Shown here: positions 17,011 to 27,216 of the stretch, piece by piece
Position numbering within the stretch: position 1 is the stretch's first letter
Layout of the letters: each line of letters begins with the position of its first letter
From: Bacillus sp. 522_BSPC
Lineage (GTDB): Bacteria > Bacillota > Bacilli > Bacillales > Cytobacillaceae
Assembly: GCF_001076885.1 (NCBI RefSeq)
Contig: NZ_JVDT01000185.1
Coordinates: forward strand, 1-53,365
Direction of reading: 5' to 3'
Length of the DNA stretch: 53,365 bases
The notes under the pieces: model-generated
Databases searched by the model: none
Told to the model about the DNA's origin: nothing
Seen by the model: only the letters and a program-made list of their open reading frames with translations
Program-made: the position numbers and the translations under genes

Positions 17011-17555
17011 AATCGACGTATGAACGATTAGAACAAATGGAAAAGCGGATTCAACAAGATAGCTTTACAAATCCAAGAGGGATTGGAAGTGACATTCCTC
17101 ATTTTGTCTTAGACTATCCTCCTGAAGATGAATTACAAGTTCGTGTATACATAAAGAACATGTTGAAACGAGCCAAAATGGAAATCAAAGAAGTAAATTT
17201 ATTTGAATTTCTCCTTTCATTTTTTGATGAAGATGAGTTGGAAGAACTATTTGAAATGGAAGAAGAGGAAGGATTACAAGGTTTGATTGATGTATTCGAA
17301 CCGATATTAAATGAAAGCAATACAATGATCCAACAATTTAAAGACATAACAGAAAATGCGGATCTTATTTTTATTACTGGGGTTGGTTCAGCGCATCCAT
17401 TTTTGCGGTCGAGTCAATTACTAAAAGCCATCTCTAGTAAAGGTTATAAAAAACCAATCATATTATTCTATCCGGGTGAATTTACAGGATTACGATTAAA
17501 ACTATTTGGCATTCTTGACTATGAAGATGACTATCAATTATCACGTATTTCCTAG
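17007..17555 (+). CDS. brxB: BrxB (DUF1788)
   Basis: A 182-residue DUF1788 protein: an N-terminal helical part, an acidic stretch (FFDEDELEELFEMEEEEG) and a C-terminal Rossmann-like part with DLIFITGVGSAHPFLRSS and KKPIILFYPGEFTG. BrxB is a small core BREX component thought to bridge the larger subunits; its biochemical role is not settled. It lies between brxA (4-base overlap) and brxC (11-base gap). Confidence 0.9.
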   Translation: MKSTYERLEQMEKRIQQDSFTNPRGIGSDIPHFVLDYPPEDELQVRVYIKNMLKRAKMEIKEVNLFEFLLSFFDEDELEELFEMEEEEGLQGLIDVFEPILNESNTMIQQFKDITENADLIFITGVGSAHPFLRSSQLLKAISSKGYKKPIILFYPGEFTGLRLKLFGILDYEDDYQLSRIS

Positions 17556-17566
17556 GGGGTAGGGAC

Positions 17567-20500
17567 ATGAAAATTAAAGATTTATTTTTAAAAGATATAT
17601 TCCGTCCAATTAATAACGTTGTTCAAGCTGAACAAATGGATGAAAAAACAATTGAAAATGAATTGGATGAGTATGTATTAACAGAAGAAAGCGAACATTA
17701 CTTAGAACGTTTTTATCGTAATTATCTTGCCGTTTATAATCAGCCATCAACTAAAGTTGGGGTTTGGATATCGGGTTTCTTTGGATCCGGAAAGTCTCAC
17801 TTTTTAAAAATCTTATCTTATTTGTTACATAACCAAACGATTTCAGGTAGAACACCTGCAGATTACTTCAAAGATAAAACAAAGAATCCAGAGTTGCTTA
17901 AAATGATGGAAGAAGTATCTGCAAAAAGAACAGATGCCTTGTTATTTAATATTGATTCAAGATCAACATCCTCTTCTAAAGATGCAGAGAAAGAACGTAT
18001 AATTGAAGTTTTCTTACGAGTGTTTAATAATCATTTAGGATATTCAGATACATTGTGGGTTGCTGAAATGGAACGTCAATTAGATGATGACGGAAATTAT
18101 GAATCCTTTAAGCAAGCCATTTACGACCAACAAGGAAAGCCATGGGAAGAATTTCGATTAAAAATATTATTACGTAAGAGAAAGGTTATACAAGCACTTG
18201 AATCGGTCGGCTATGATCAAGATACAGCAGAGACGTTCTTTGACATGAGTAGAGAATGGTTCTCTATTGACGCACAGCGAGTAGCTGAATTAGTAGCAGA
18301 TTATTGTAAAAAACAAGGCCCGGATTATCGAATTGTATTTCTTGCAGATGAAGTAGGACAGTATATCGGTAATAATACGAGTTTAATGCTTAACTTGCAA
18401 ACGATAACGGAAAAACTCGGTGACTTATGTCAAGGTCAAGCATGGGTAATTGTAACATCACAAGAAAAACTAGAAGCAACTGTTTCAGATCTTGATAGTA
18501 CGAAAGACTTTTCAAAAATCCAAGGACGATTTGAAACAAAAATCAATTTATCCAGTGCGAATACAGATGAAGTTATCAAAAAACGTTTGTTAGAAAAAGA
18601 AGACGTTGGTGCAGATACATTAAAAACGATTCATGATCAAGAAGGAAAATTAATTCATAATCGTTTAGCGTTTGATAAGCAAAATACACAATTACGTTCA
18701 GGGTATCGTTCAATAGATGAATTTGTATCATTTTATCCTTTTGTTCCTTATCAAATAGAGTTATTACAAAAGATCTTCACGAAAATCCGTAATTTAGGAG
18801 AAGGTGGACAGCACACTTCACGTGGTGAACGTTCATTACTAAAAGCATTTCAGGAAGCAGCACAATTAAATGCTGAGGAACCTATCGATAATATGGTAAC
18901 CATGGCGGAATTTTATCCTTCTATACGTGATTATTTAGAATCATCAATCACCAGTACAATTACAAGAGCTCAGGATCGAGCGAGAAATAATGAAGGTTTA
19001 GAAGAATATGACGTGAAGGTTTTGCAAGTGCTTTATCTAATCAAAGGGATTGATGATATAAAATCCACACCTAGTAATATTGCAACCCTTATGGTTGAAA
19101 CAGTTTATGATGAACGCCAACCTTTAGAGTATCGCATAAAAGAATCCTTGAACCGACTTCAAATGGCAATGTTCATTGAACAACATGCAGATGGGTCATA
19201 CTCATTCTTATCAGATGAAGAACAAGAAATTAATCGTGAAATACGTGTAGAAGAATATAATACAGCTTCTGTTAAAGAACGGTTAGGTAACCTCTTTTTC
19301 AATGTGATGTATCGTCATACCAAGTATGAATACAAGTATAAAGAGCAAACCAAACACTTTGATTACAATAAACGATTTGATAATTACGTGAAAGGTCAGA
19401 TGAATCATGAATTAACGATGCAAGTGTTCTCTGAAGGCATGACAGATTCAGAAGCAGCGTTACAAGCTAACTCTGGTCATTTAATTATTCTTTTAGACAA
19501 AGACCTTGTCGCTGAAGCAGAAAGTGCTTTAGCCTATATTCAACAAGTGGATAGCTATGTACGTCGCAAACAGTCAAGCACGACTAGCCAGCAGCAGAAG
19601 AGAATCTTTGATGCAAAAATTGCTGAAGTTGATGAATATGCAGATAAGGCAGAAGAATTATTAAACAAAGCGTGTGAGAAAGCAGAATTTTATATCCAAG
19701 GTCAACGTCGTGATTTTAATGGGGCTTTTGAAAGTAAAGTTAACCAAGCTATGGATATGCTAATTCGCAACACATATACAAAATTTCATTATATTGAGGA
19801 GCCTATTTCATTTAAAAATAGTAAAAATGAGTGGATGCAAGTTGCGGAGAATCTAGGTCAACAAAGCTTATTTAGTGACTTAAACAAAAATGCAATTGAT
19901 GAAGTCAAGCACTTTGTAGAGGAACTTGAACGTTCCCATGACCAAAGAACATTAAAACAAGTTGTACAAAAATATAAGGCTGTTCCATATGGGTGGGAGG
20001 AACAAGATACCATTGGTATTCTAATGGGATTAATGAATGCTGGAAAAGTTCGTTTCACTTATGCGGGTGAAGCCTTTAACCCTAACTCTAATCAATTCTA
20101 TGACCGACTAGAAAAGATTTCAGAACGTGATCGTATTGTTGTTTTACCAATCGTTGAAATGGATTATCAAGTGAAACAAGAGCTTATTGCACTAGTCCGT
20201 GATTTCTTTTCGAATACACAAACATATGACACGTATGACGCTTATGAAGAAGTTATACGCGAAAAGATTGACGAAGAATTTGTACAACCGATTGAAAAGA
20301 TTCGAGGGAGAAGACGTCAACAGGATTCAACAAGTGAGTATCCGTACCCAGGTGAAAGTGATATACGAACAATTGTAAATGGTACTCAAAAATTACTAAC
20401 TATCCGTGATCCCGAACAATTCTGTCGTATGTTTATTCAATATGAAGATGATATAGAAAACTGGTATGACATTTTAGAGATACTCCAAGGATTCTATGAG

Positions 20501-21130
20501 GGAAATCCTATCGTTAAATTTGACGAAGCGGTTCAAGCTCTGAAAGACCATAAGCAAGACTTAGAAATCATCCATAATGAAGAATTAGAAGAAACAGCTC
20601 AACGAATGAAACACATTTTACTACAGGAAGAACCAACAAAAGAAATTAGTCAATTACCTAAGTTGATAGATGTTCTGAAGAATCTAATTCAGGAAGAAAC
20701 CAATAAACAAAAACAGGCGGTAATGGTTCAATCGGAAAAAGCATTGAAGCAACTTGAAAACTTAATAGATCAATATCGTCAAAATGAAAGCATTTTAGAA
20801 TATATTCAATCACAAAAAAATCAAGCCACTCAGCTTTATGAAAAAATTAAGAAGAGTGAACGTATATCAAGCGCTCGAATCAATCAACAACAGCTTAGTG
20901 AGTTAGTTGAAGCAACAAAAGTAAAATCACGTCAGATGTTCAATGATTTAATAGATGACACAGATAAAGTGAAGAGGCAACCGAAGAAAATTACAGAGCA
21001 AGAATTGTATACCTCTTTCTTTAGTCAGTTAGATACAATTGAGTCCGAAGAAGACTTAGAACGTGCTATTGAATCCTTGAAGAAAAGTCTATTAAAAGAA
21101 TTACAAACACACTATTTCGTAAAATCATAA
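17567..21130 (+). CDS. brxC: BrxC (PglY-like) AAA+ ATPase
   Basis: 1187 residues, the size usual for BrxC. Walker A is GFFGSGKS (70-77), and a Walker-B-like segment IVFLADEVGQYIGN sits near 254-264. Further AAA+ features and long helical/coiled-coil regions follow in the C-terminal third (about 1010-1150). BrxC is a large ATPase required for both host methylation and phage exclusion in type 1 BREX. RBS AGGGGGTAGG lies just before the ATG. The 50-base gap to pglX is the largest before the pglX-pglZ junction. Confidence 0.93.
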   Translation: MKIKDLFLKDIFRPINNVVQAEQMDEKTIENELDEYVLTEESEHYLERFYRNYLAVYNQPSTKVGVWISGFFGSGKSHFLKILSYLLHNQTISGRTPADYFKDKTKNPELLKMMEEVSAKRTDALLFNIDSRSTSSSKDAEKERIIEVFLRVFNNHLGYSDTLWVAEMERQLDDDGNYESFKQAIYDQQGKPWEEFRLKILLRKRKVIQALESVGYDQDTAETFFDMSREWFSIDAQRVAELVADYCKKQGPDYRIVFLADEVGQYIGNNTSLMLNLQTITEKLGDLCQGQAWVIVTSQEKLEATVSDLDSTKDFSKIQGRFETKINLSSANTDEVIKKRLLEKEDVGADTLKTIHDQEGKLIHNRLAFDKQNTQLRSGYRSIDEFVSFYPFVPYQIELLQKIFTKIRNLGEGGQHTSRGERSLLKAFQEAAQLNAEEPIDNMVTMAEFYPSIRDYLESSITSTITRAQDRARNNEGLEEYDVKVLQVLYLIKGIDDIKSTPSNIATLMVETVYDERQPLEYRIKESLNRLQMAMFIEQHADGSYSFLSDEEQEINREIRVEEYNTASVKERLGNLFFNVMYRHTKYEYKYKEQTKHFDYNKRFDNYVKGQMNHELTMQVFSEGMTDSEAALQANSGHLIILLDKDLVAEAESALAYIQQVDSYVRRKQSSTTSQQQKRIFDAKIAEVDEYADKAEELLNKACEKAEFYIQGQRRDFNGAFESKVNQAMDMLIRNTYTKFHYIEEPISFKNSKNEWMQVAENLGQQSLFSDLNKNAIDEVKHFVEELERSHDQRTLKQVVQKYKAVPYGWEEQDTIGILMGLMNAGKVRFTYAGEAFNPNSNQFYDRLEKISERDRIVVLPIVEMDYQVKQELIALVRDFFSNTQTYDTYDAYEEVIREKIDEEFVQPIEKIRGRRRQQDSTSEYPYPGESDIRTIVNGTQKLLTIRDPEQFCRMFIQYEDDIENWYDILEILQGFYEGNPIVKFDEAVQALKDHKQDLEIIHNEELEETAQRMKHILLQEEPTKEISQLPKLIDVLKNLIQEETNKQKQAVMVQSEKALKQLENLIDQYRQNESILEYIQSQKNQATQLYEKIKKSERISSARINQQQLSELVEATKVKSRQMFNDLIDDTDKVKRQPKKITEQELYTSFFSQLDTIESEEDLERAIESLKKSLLKELQTHYFVKS

Positions 21131-21180
21131 AATCATGGGGTAGATGAACAATCTGCTCCTCTACATATAGGGGTGAAACA

Positions 21181-24100
21181 ATGAATAAGGCGGAATTAAA
21201 GAAATTTGCTGTAGAAGCTAGACGTGACTTAATTGATAAAGTTTCATTAAAAGCAGAACAATATGGTATTACCAAGGATAATCAAGAATTAAAGATTGAA
21301 GAAAACTATGGACAATTATTTGTGAACGAACAGCCTTATCTGATAGAAAGAAAACATGCCTTTCAAACGTTACAACAACGCTTAAGTATTGTGGGTTATG
21401 AACAGCTTGTTGAGGAAGTTGCATATACATGGTTTAACCGAATTATTGCTATTCGTTATATGGAAGTGAACAATTATTTACCCGATCGAGTAAATGTATT
21501 ATCGAGTAGTACAGGTAAAAACGAGCCAGATATTTTACTTCAATATGAAACGATGAACCTTGATGTGGATCATCGACAAATAAATGAATGGATACAAAAA
21601 GGTGAGAGTGAACAAGCTTATCGTACATTATTTGTTGCTCAATGCAATAGCCTGAATAAACTATTACCTTTCTTATTTGAAAAAATTGATGATTTTACAG
21701 AACTATTATTACCAGACTATTTATTAGATCAGGAATCTATTATACGTAAAATTGTAAATGATTTATCTGATGAAAACTTTTTCCAGCTTAATGAAGATGG
21801 TTCTCGCTCAGATAATGTTGAAGTATTGGGTTGGCTTTATCAATACTACATGTCTGAAAAGAAGGAGCAGGTTGGTGGACTAAGAAACAATGCTGTTAAG
21901 AAAGAAGATCTTCCTGTTGTCACACAGTTATTTACACCAAAGTGGATTGTCCAATATATGGTACAAAACTCTTTAGGAAAACTATATGACGAAAAATATG
22001 AAGACAACCAATTGTCTCAAAAGTGGAAGTATTATTTAAAACATGAAGAAAATCACCATTTGTACCCTGAGTTCGAATCATTAGAGGATTTGAAAATTAT
22101 GGATCCAGCATGTGGATCTGGTCATATCCTTATATACGCTTTTGAAATGTTATATGACATGTATGAAGAAGCGGGATATCCATCAAGAGAAATTCCACAG
22201 TTAATCTTAGAAAAAAACTTGTATGGACTAGATATTGATAAACGAGCTCAACAAATTGCGAACTTTGCATTGCTGATGAAGGCTGCCGAAAAACAACCAC
22301 GTTTTATCTCAAGATTAAGTCGAAAAGGTCAAAGTCCCAAGCTAAATGTTTATGAAATTGTAGATGCTGATCAATCTTTATCAGATGAAGCTATTGATTA
22401 TTTTGCTGAAAATGAGACCGATAAAGATTTAATCAATGAATTACTAAATCAATTTGAGAATGGAAAACAATTTGGTTCGTTGATAGATCCAATCGAAATT
22501 CCTTATGAAGAATGGATTAATCGAATATATGGTCTAGAGAATCAAAAAAATGATTTGATTGATGAAGCCAATTTAAATGAATTAAAAGAAAAACTATTAC
22601 CTGTGTTAGAACAAGCATTATTAATGTTTCAAAAAAATGATGTGATTGTAACAAATCCTCCATATCATAACAAATATAATTCTGTGCTAAAGCAGTTTAT
22701 GAATAGAGAGTTTGCTGATTACAAGTCTGACCTATATTCTGCCTTTATTTTTAGATCAGTACAAATGACAAAAGTAAATGGATATTCAGCTTTAATGACT
22801 CCTTACACATGGATGTTTATATCAACTCATGAAAAATTAAGAAGTTTTCTTTTAAATAATTCAATTATTTCTAGCCTAGTTCAATTAGAATACTCTGCGT
22901 TTGAAGAAGCAACAGTTCCAATTTGTTCCTTTGTAATACACAATCAAATAGAAAATAGCGTTGGAGAGTATGTTAAATTATCAAATTTTAAAGGGCCAGA
23001 AATACAGCCAATAAAAGTTAAAGAAGCAGCATTAAATAGACATGTAGAATTTAGATATCAGAGAAAATCGAATTCTTTTATAGATATTCCAAGTGCACCT
23101 ATAGCATTTTGGGTTACTGAAAAAATTCTTCAATTATTTAGAAGCGGTTTAACGCTTCATCAAAAGACAATATCGGATGGTCAAACAAAGACTGGGAATA
23201 ATGATAAATTTTTACGTTACGTTTGGGAAGTAAATAAATTAAAAGTTAACAAAAAGTGGGTTATACATGTAAAAGGTGGCCCCTTTAGAAGATGGTCAGG
23301 TAATGTAGAGTGGTTAATTGATTGGAGTAAAGAAGCTAGAGATCATTATAGGAAAGATAAAGTAGCTAGAATAATTCCAGAATATTTATGGTATAAACCG
23401 GGTATCTGTTGGACAATGATAGGGTCTACTTCATCTAAGGGTTTTAGATATGTAAAGGAAGGTTATACATTTAATTTAGCTGCTCCTACATTATTTTTTA
23501 ATAATGATGATGAACTTTTTTATACTTTGGGTTTGTTAAATACAAAAGTGGCTGAAAATATTATAAATCTAATTAATGGAACTTTGAATTTAAATGTACA
23601 AGATGTAAGGAATATTCCTCTGATTATAGATGATGATTATAAGGATGTTGTAAATATAGTTAAAAGTAATATAGAAATATCGGATAAAGATTGGAACTCT
23701 TTCGAAACATCATGGGATTTTACTAAGCATCCATTTTTAGTAGGTTTGGTAAAAGATCCAAGTTTGCTTTTTAAATCTTTTGCGAATTGGCAAAAAGAAA
23801 CTGAAAATCGCTTTTATAATTTAAAAGAAAATGAAGAAAAATTAAATAATTTCTTTATTGGTCTGTATGGTTTGCAAGAAGAATTAACAAATGGAATAGA
23901 GAACGAAAAGGTTACTGTTTCAATAGCTGATCGCGAAAGAGAATCCAAATCTTTTTTATCTTACTTCATTGGTTGTGTCATGGGGCGTTATTCTTTAGAT
24001 GTTGAAGGTCTTGTTTATGCAGGTGGTAAGTTTGACGAATCTATATATAAGACATTTAAGCCCAATAAGGACGAACTCATTCAAATTACTGATGAACATT

Positions 24101-24654
24101 ATTTTGATAATGATATTATTGTGCGTTTACGTGAGTTTTTATCTATAGCATTTAGTCCAGAGACTGTAGATGAAAATATGCAATGGTTAGCAGAATCGTT
24201 AACAATGAAGAAAAATGAGTCGCCGGAAGAGCGGTTACGCCGTTATTTCTTAGATGAGTTTTTCAACGATCACTGTAAAACGTATCAAAAGCGACCAGTT
24301 TATTGGTTAGTGGACTCCGGAAAACAAAAAGGGTTACGTACACTTATTTATATGCATCGTTATCAACCTGATACGATGGCAACAATTCGTTTTGAACATT
24401 TACAAGAGATTCAATCTAAATATCAAAATGAAATTGATATGATTGATACACGTTTAGCTAATCCAAGTTTGTCGCCAGCTGATAAGCGTAGTCTTGAGAA
24501 ATCAAAAGCAGTATATCAGAAAAAAATAGAGGAACTACAAGAATTTGATAAGAAATTAGCTACTTATGCTAATGAACAAATTGCTATTGATTTAGATGAA
24601 GGTGTCAAAGTAAACTATGCCGAGTTTAATGATGTCCTAGCAAAGATCAAGTAA
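21181..24654 (+). CDS. pglX: PglX (BrxX) adenine-specific DNA methyltransferase
   Basis: 1157 residues. The SAM-binding motif DPACGSG is at 308-314 and the catalytic NPPY at 492-495, the signature of N6-adenine methyltransferases. The central part (about 500-900) is the likely target-recognition region and is visibly more AT-rich and irregular than the ends. PglX methylates a short non-palindromic BREX motif on host DNA and is also needed for defence. The gene is intact here; PglX is known to be phase-variable elsewhere. It ends at an inverted repeat shared with the gap to pglZ. Confidence 0.95.
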   Translation: MNKAELKKFAVEARRDLIDKVSLKAEQYGITKDNQELKIEENYGQLFVNEQPYLIERKHAFQTLQQRLSIVGYEQLVEEVAYTWFNRIIAIRYMEVNNYLPDRVNVLSSSTGKNEPDILLQYETMNLDVDHRQINEWIQKGESEQAYRTLFVAQCNSLNKLLPFLFEKIDDFTELLLPDYLLDQESIIRKIVNDLSDENFFQLNEDGSRSDNVEVLGWLYQYYMSEKKEQVGGLRNNAVKKEDLPVVTQLFTPKWIVQYMVQNSLGKLYDEKYEDNQLSQKWKYYLKHEENHHLYPEFESLEDLKIMDPACGSGHILIYAFEMLYDMYEEAGYPSREIPQLILEKNLYGLDIDKRAQQIANFALLMKAAEKQPRFISRLSRKGQSPKLNVYEIVDADQSLSDEAIDYFAENETDKDLINELLNQFENGKQFGSLIDPIEIPYEEWINRIYGLENQKNDLIDEANLNELKEKLLPVLEQALLMFQKNDVIVTNPPYHNKYNSVLKQFMNREFADYKSDLYSAFIFRSVQMTKVNGYSALMTPYTWMFISTHEKLRSFLLNNSIISSLVQLEYSAFEEATVPICSFVIHNQIENSVGEYVKLSNFKGPEIQPIKVKEAALNRHVEFRYQRKSNSFIDIPSAPIAFWVTEKILQLFRSGLTLHQKTISDGQTKTGNNDKFLRYVWEVNKLKVNKKWVIHVKGGPFRRWSGNVEWLIDWSKEARDHYRKDKVARIIPEYLWYKPGICWTMIGSTSSKGFRYVKEGYTFNLAAPTLFFNNDDELFYTLGLLNTKVAENIINLINGTLNLNVQDVRNIPLIIDDDYKDVVNIVKSNIEISDKDWNSFETSWDFTKHPFLVGLVKDPSLLFKSFANWQKETENRFYNLKENEEKLNNFFIGLYGLQEELTNGIENEKVTVSIADRERESKSFLSYFIGCVMGRYSLDVEGLVYAGGKFDESIYKTFKPNKDELIQITDEHYFDNDIIVRLREFLSIAFSPETVDENMQWLAESLTMKKNESPEERLRRYFLDEFFNDHCKTYQKRPVYWLVDSGKQKGLRTLIYMHRYQPDTMATIRFEHLQEIQSKYQNEIDMIDTRLANPSLSPADKRSLEKSKAVYQKKIEELQEFDKKLATYANEQIAIDLDEGVKVNYAEFNDVLAKIK

Positions 24655-24684
24655 GCGAAAGAGGGGATATTCTCCTCTTTCGCT
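24654..24684 (+). promoter_or_regulatory. perfect hairpin between pglX and pglZ
   Basis: A 14-bp perfect stem (AGCGAAAGAGGGGA and complement, 3-base loop) starts at the last base of the pglX stop. The tail CTTTACATAAA is U-poor, so complete termination is doubtful. It could stabilise the pglX mRNA end or reduce transcription of pglZ and the genes behind it. Confidence 0.6.
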
Positions 24685-24705
24685 TTACATAAAGAGGTGG
24701 AAACC

Positions 24706-27198
24706 GTGAATGTCATTGAAAAGCTAAAAGAGAAAATACAACAAGAGAAGAAATTTAAAGAACGATTGATTGTATTTTGGTATGACCCTCAATCACAAGT
24801 AAGTGTTGGGGAATTAAAAGAACAGTTAGGCGACATTGAGATAAGGCGACTAACAAACCATAATTCATTTCAGTTAAAAGTAGAGATTGAAATTCAACGA
24901 ACAACAGAGTCATTTTTAATATACTCGGATGAAGCAAAACCAAATGATAAAGATAACATGCTATTAGATATATTGTCATACAGTACTGAATTTAAAGCAG
25001 ATGAAACTGCAATGTTATCAGAAGAGTTACAAGTATCAGATCAGGTATTACGTCCAATAATGGAACGATATCCTTTGTTCTTTGATAGTAAAGATAGGAA
25101 AAGACGACTAATTAAAATATTGCCAAAGGATTCCGACAACTATCAATTCGAACTAAGTATGATGGCTGTCTTAGTAAAGGCTTCTGTGCCCGATATACGT
25201 ATGATGACACGTCAACTGCTTTTAAATGGGCTACATTTGGAAGAAAATGATTTATTAAAACAATTAGAACGTAACTATTCATTAGAACGAACTTTAGAAT
25301 TTGTTGGCCGCCACTTTGGTGTAACACTAGAGCGGGATAATGAACCTTTATTACAACTGTTAAATGTTCTCATTTATCAACACTTTCGACAGAATGCTGG
25401 TTTTACTGTTGATGATTGGGAAGCTAAATGGGCATCGTCATCACCTAACATTTGTGCATTATTTGTTGAAGAGTGGTTACAACACGATGGAGAAGTGCTT
25501 GAAGATCATATTAAAGAATGGGAAAAAATGCATCAAGTAAGAGATGTGTTTACAAAGCGCGACATAGAAAACTACCAGCTAGTTGAAACGTTCCCGGTTG
25601 TTGATGCACTGATCATTGAAAAATGTATCGATGAATTGATTCATCAAACAATCCATGCAGATGAACGGCTATCTTTAATTGAGGAAAGATTACAAACGTA
25701 TTGGGGATCAAAAGGTAAACTAAAAGACCTTTATGAAACTCTATTTGAAGCAATTCGGATTGAAAAGCTAAGACCTGTTGTTAATCGTATTCATCAACAT
25801 GAAGATTTTTATGAAAATTATACAGAATATCTATATGAAATTGATAATGCTTACCGTCGTTTTATGCATCATTTTACACGCCTAGATGCGAAAGAAATGA
25901 TTGAAGAAATTGCTAATTACTTAACGAATTGGTACGAAAATGAATACCTACGTCGAATCTCAGAGGAAATGAATTTCAGGTTGCAAGATGGATATGTATC
26001 CAAACTAATGCCTCAACGAACATTTTTTTCTAAGGTTATTCTTCCTATCTTGGAAAGGGAACAAACGAGAATATTCGTTATTATATCAGATGCCTTGAGA
26101 TACGAGGCGGCATATGAACTTTATGGAAAATTAAAAGAACGAGAAAATGGAAAATCAAGTATTAATCCTATGGTAGCAAGTTATCCAACGTATACGCAAT
26201 TAGGGATGGCATCTTTATTACCTCATAAGGAACTTGAAGCAGATGAAAAGAAAGGTATCTTGGCTGATGGACAATCGACGAAAGGCCTCGATAATCGACG
26301 TCGCATTTTACAGTCAGTTGAGCCACATTCTGAAGTGTTAAAGTTAAAGGAACTTTTGGATATGAAAACAAGTGAAGTTGACCAAGTGTTGAAAGGTAAA
26401 AGATTAGTATATTTATATCATGATCACATCGATGCTCTTGGTGATTCAGCAAAGTCAGAACGAGAGACATATAGAGCAGTACATCAAGCGATTTCGGATT
26501 TAGAATATGCAGTTGATCGATTATCACGTCTTCAAGCGAAACGTATTTTTATCACAGCAGATCATGGATTTTTATTCCAATTTAAACAAATTGAAAGCCA
26601 TGGCAAGATACCAGCTGTTGAAGGACAAGTTATGGATCATAATCGTCGTTTTGCTATAGGGCACAATTTATCAGTTCCAGAAGGTTCGATTAAATTAAAT
26701 GAACGACAATCATCATTACAAAATGTTGAAGTTGTTTTGGCCAAAAGTATTAATAGATTTAAAACCGGTGGGGGTCTTCAGTTTATTCATGGTGGAGCCT
26801 TACCACAGGAGGCGGTAGTCCCTTTAATAGATTACCGTCGTATTGAAGCAGGAAAACCTGTTGATATTGCAGTTGCAATGATTAATAAAGTAATTACAAA
26901 TTATCGTATTCCGGTTTCCTTCTATCAAGAGCAAAGTATTGCAGACAACTATACTTCACGAAAAATTAATATAGCTTTTTACCAAGGTGATGAACGAATC
27001 TCTAATGAAGTAGAACTCGTATTTGATCTAAAGGGAGAAAATCGCGACCGTAATAGGCAAGTAATATTTAACTTAGTCGAAAAGCATTACAAGATAGGTG
27101 AAACATGCATCTTAAGAGTAGAGACTGTGACCAAGAAAGGTAATGAGCCATACTTGGAAGAAGAATTTACCTTACGATTATATGAAGCATTATATTAA
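24706..27198 (+). CDS. pglZ: PglZ (BrxZ) alkaline-phosphatase-superfamily protein
   Basis: About 830 residues with a PglZ domain in the second half. It has ERE...FVIISDALRYEAAYEL (about 450-470), the metal/active-site segment FITADHGFLFQ (about 614-624) and a C-terminal immunoglobulin-like region. Related type 1 PglZ proteins act as metal-dependent nucleases. The GTG at 24706 follows AGAGGTGG; the GTG at 24697 sits inside that RBS and is less likely. The next gene starts 19 bases on. Confidence 0.92.
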   Translation: MNVIEKLKEKIQQEKKFKERLIVFWYDPQSQVSVGELKEQLGDIEIRRLTNHNSFQLKVEIEIQRTTESFLIYSDEAKPNDKDNMLLDILSYSTEFKADETAMLSEELQVSDQVLRPIMERYPLFFDSKDRKRRLIKILPKDSDNYQFELSMMAVLVKASVPDIRMMTRQLLLNGLHLEENDLLKQLERNYSLERTLEFVGRHFGVTLERDNEPLLQLLNVLIYQHFRQNAGFTVDDWEAKWASSSPNICALFVEEWLQHDGEVLEDHIKEWEKMHQVRDVFTKRDIENYQLVETFPVVDALIIEKCIDELIHQTIHADERLSLIEERLQTYWGSKGKLKDLYETLFEAIRIEKLRPVVNRIHQHEDFYENYTEYLYEIDNAYRRFMHHFTRLDAKEMIEEIANYLTNWYENEYLRRISEEMNFRLQDGYVSKLMPQRTFFSKVILPILEREQTRIFVIISDALRYEAAYELYGKLKERENGKSSINPMVASYPTYTQLGMASLLPHKELEADEKKGILADGQSTKGLDNRRRILQSVEPHSEVLKLKELLDMKTSEVDQVLKGKRLVYLYHDHIDALGDSAKSERETYRAVHQAISDLEYAVDRLSRLQAKRIFITADHGFLFQFKQIESHGKIPAVEGQVMDHNRRFAIGHNLSVPEGSIKLNERQSSLQNVEVVLAKSINRFKTGGGLQFIHGGALPQEAVVPLIDYRRIEAGKPVDIAVAMINKVITNYRIPVSFYQEQSIADNYTSRKINIAFYQGDERISNEVELVFDLKGENRDRNRQVIFNLVEKHYKIGETCILRVETVTKKGNEPYLEEEFTLRLYEALY

Positions 27199-27216
27199 GT
27201 CAAAAAGGAAACGGGG

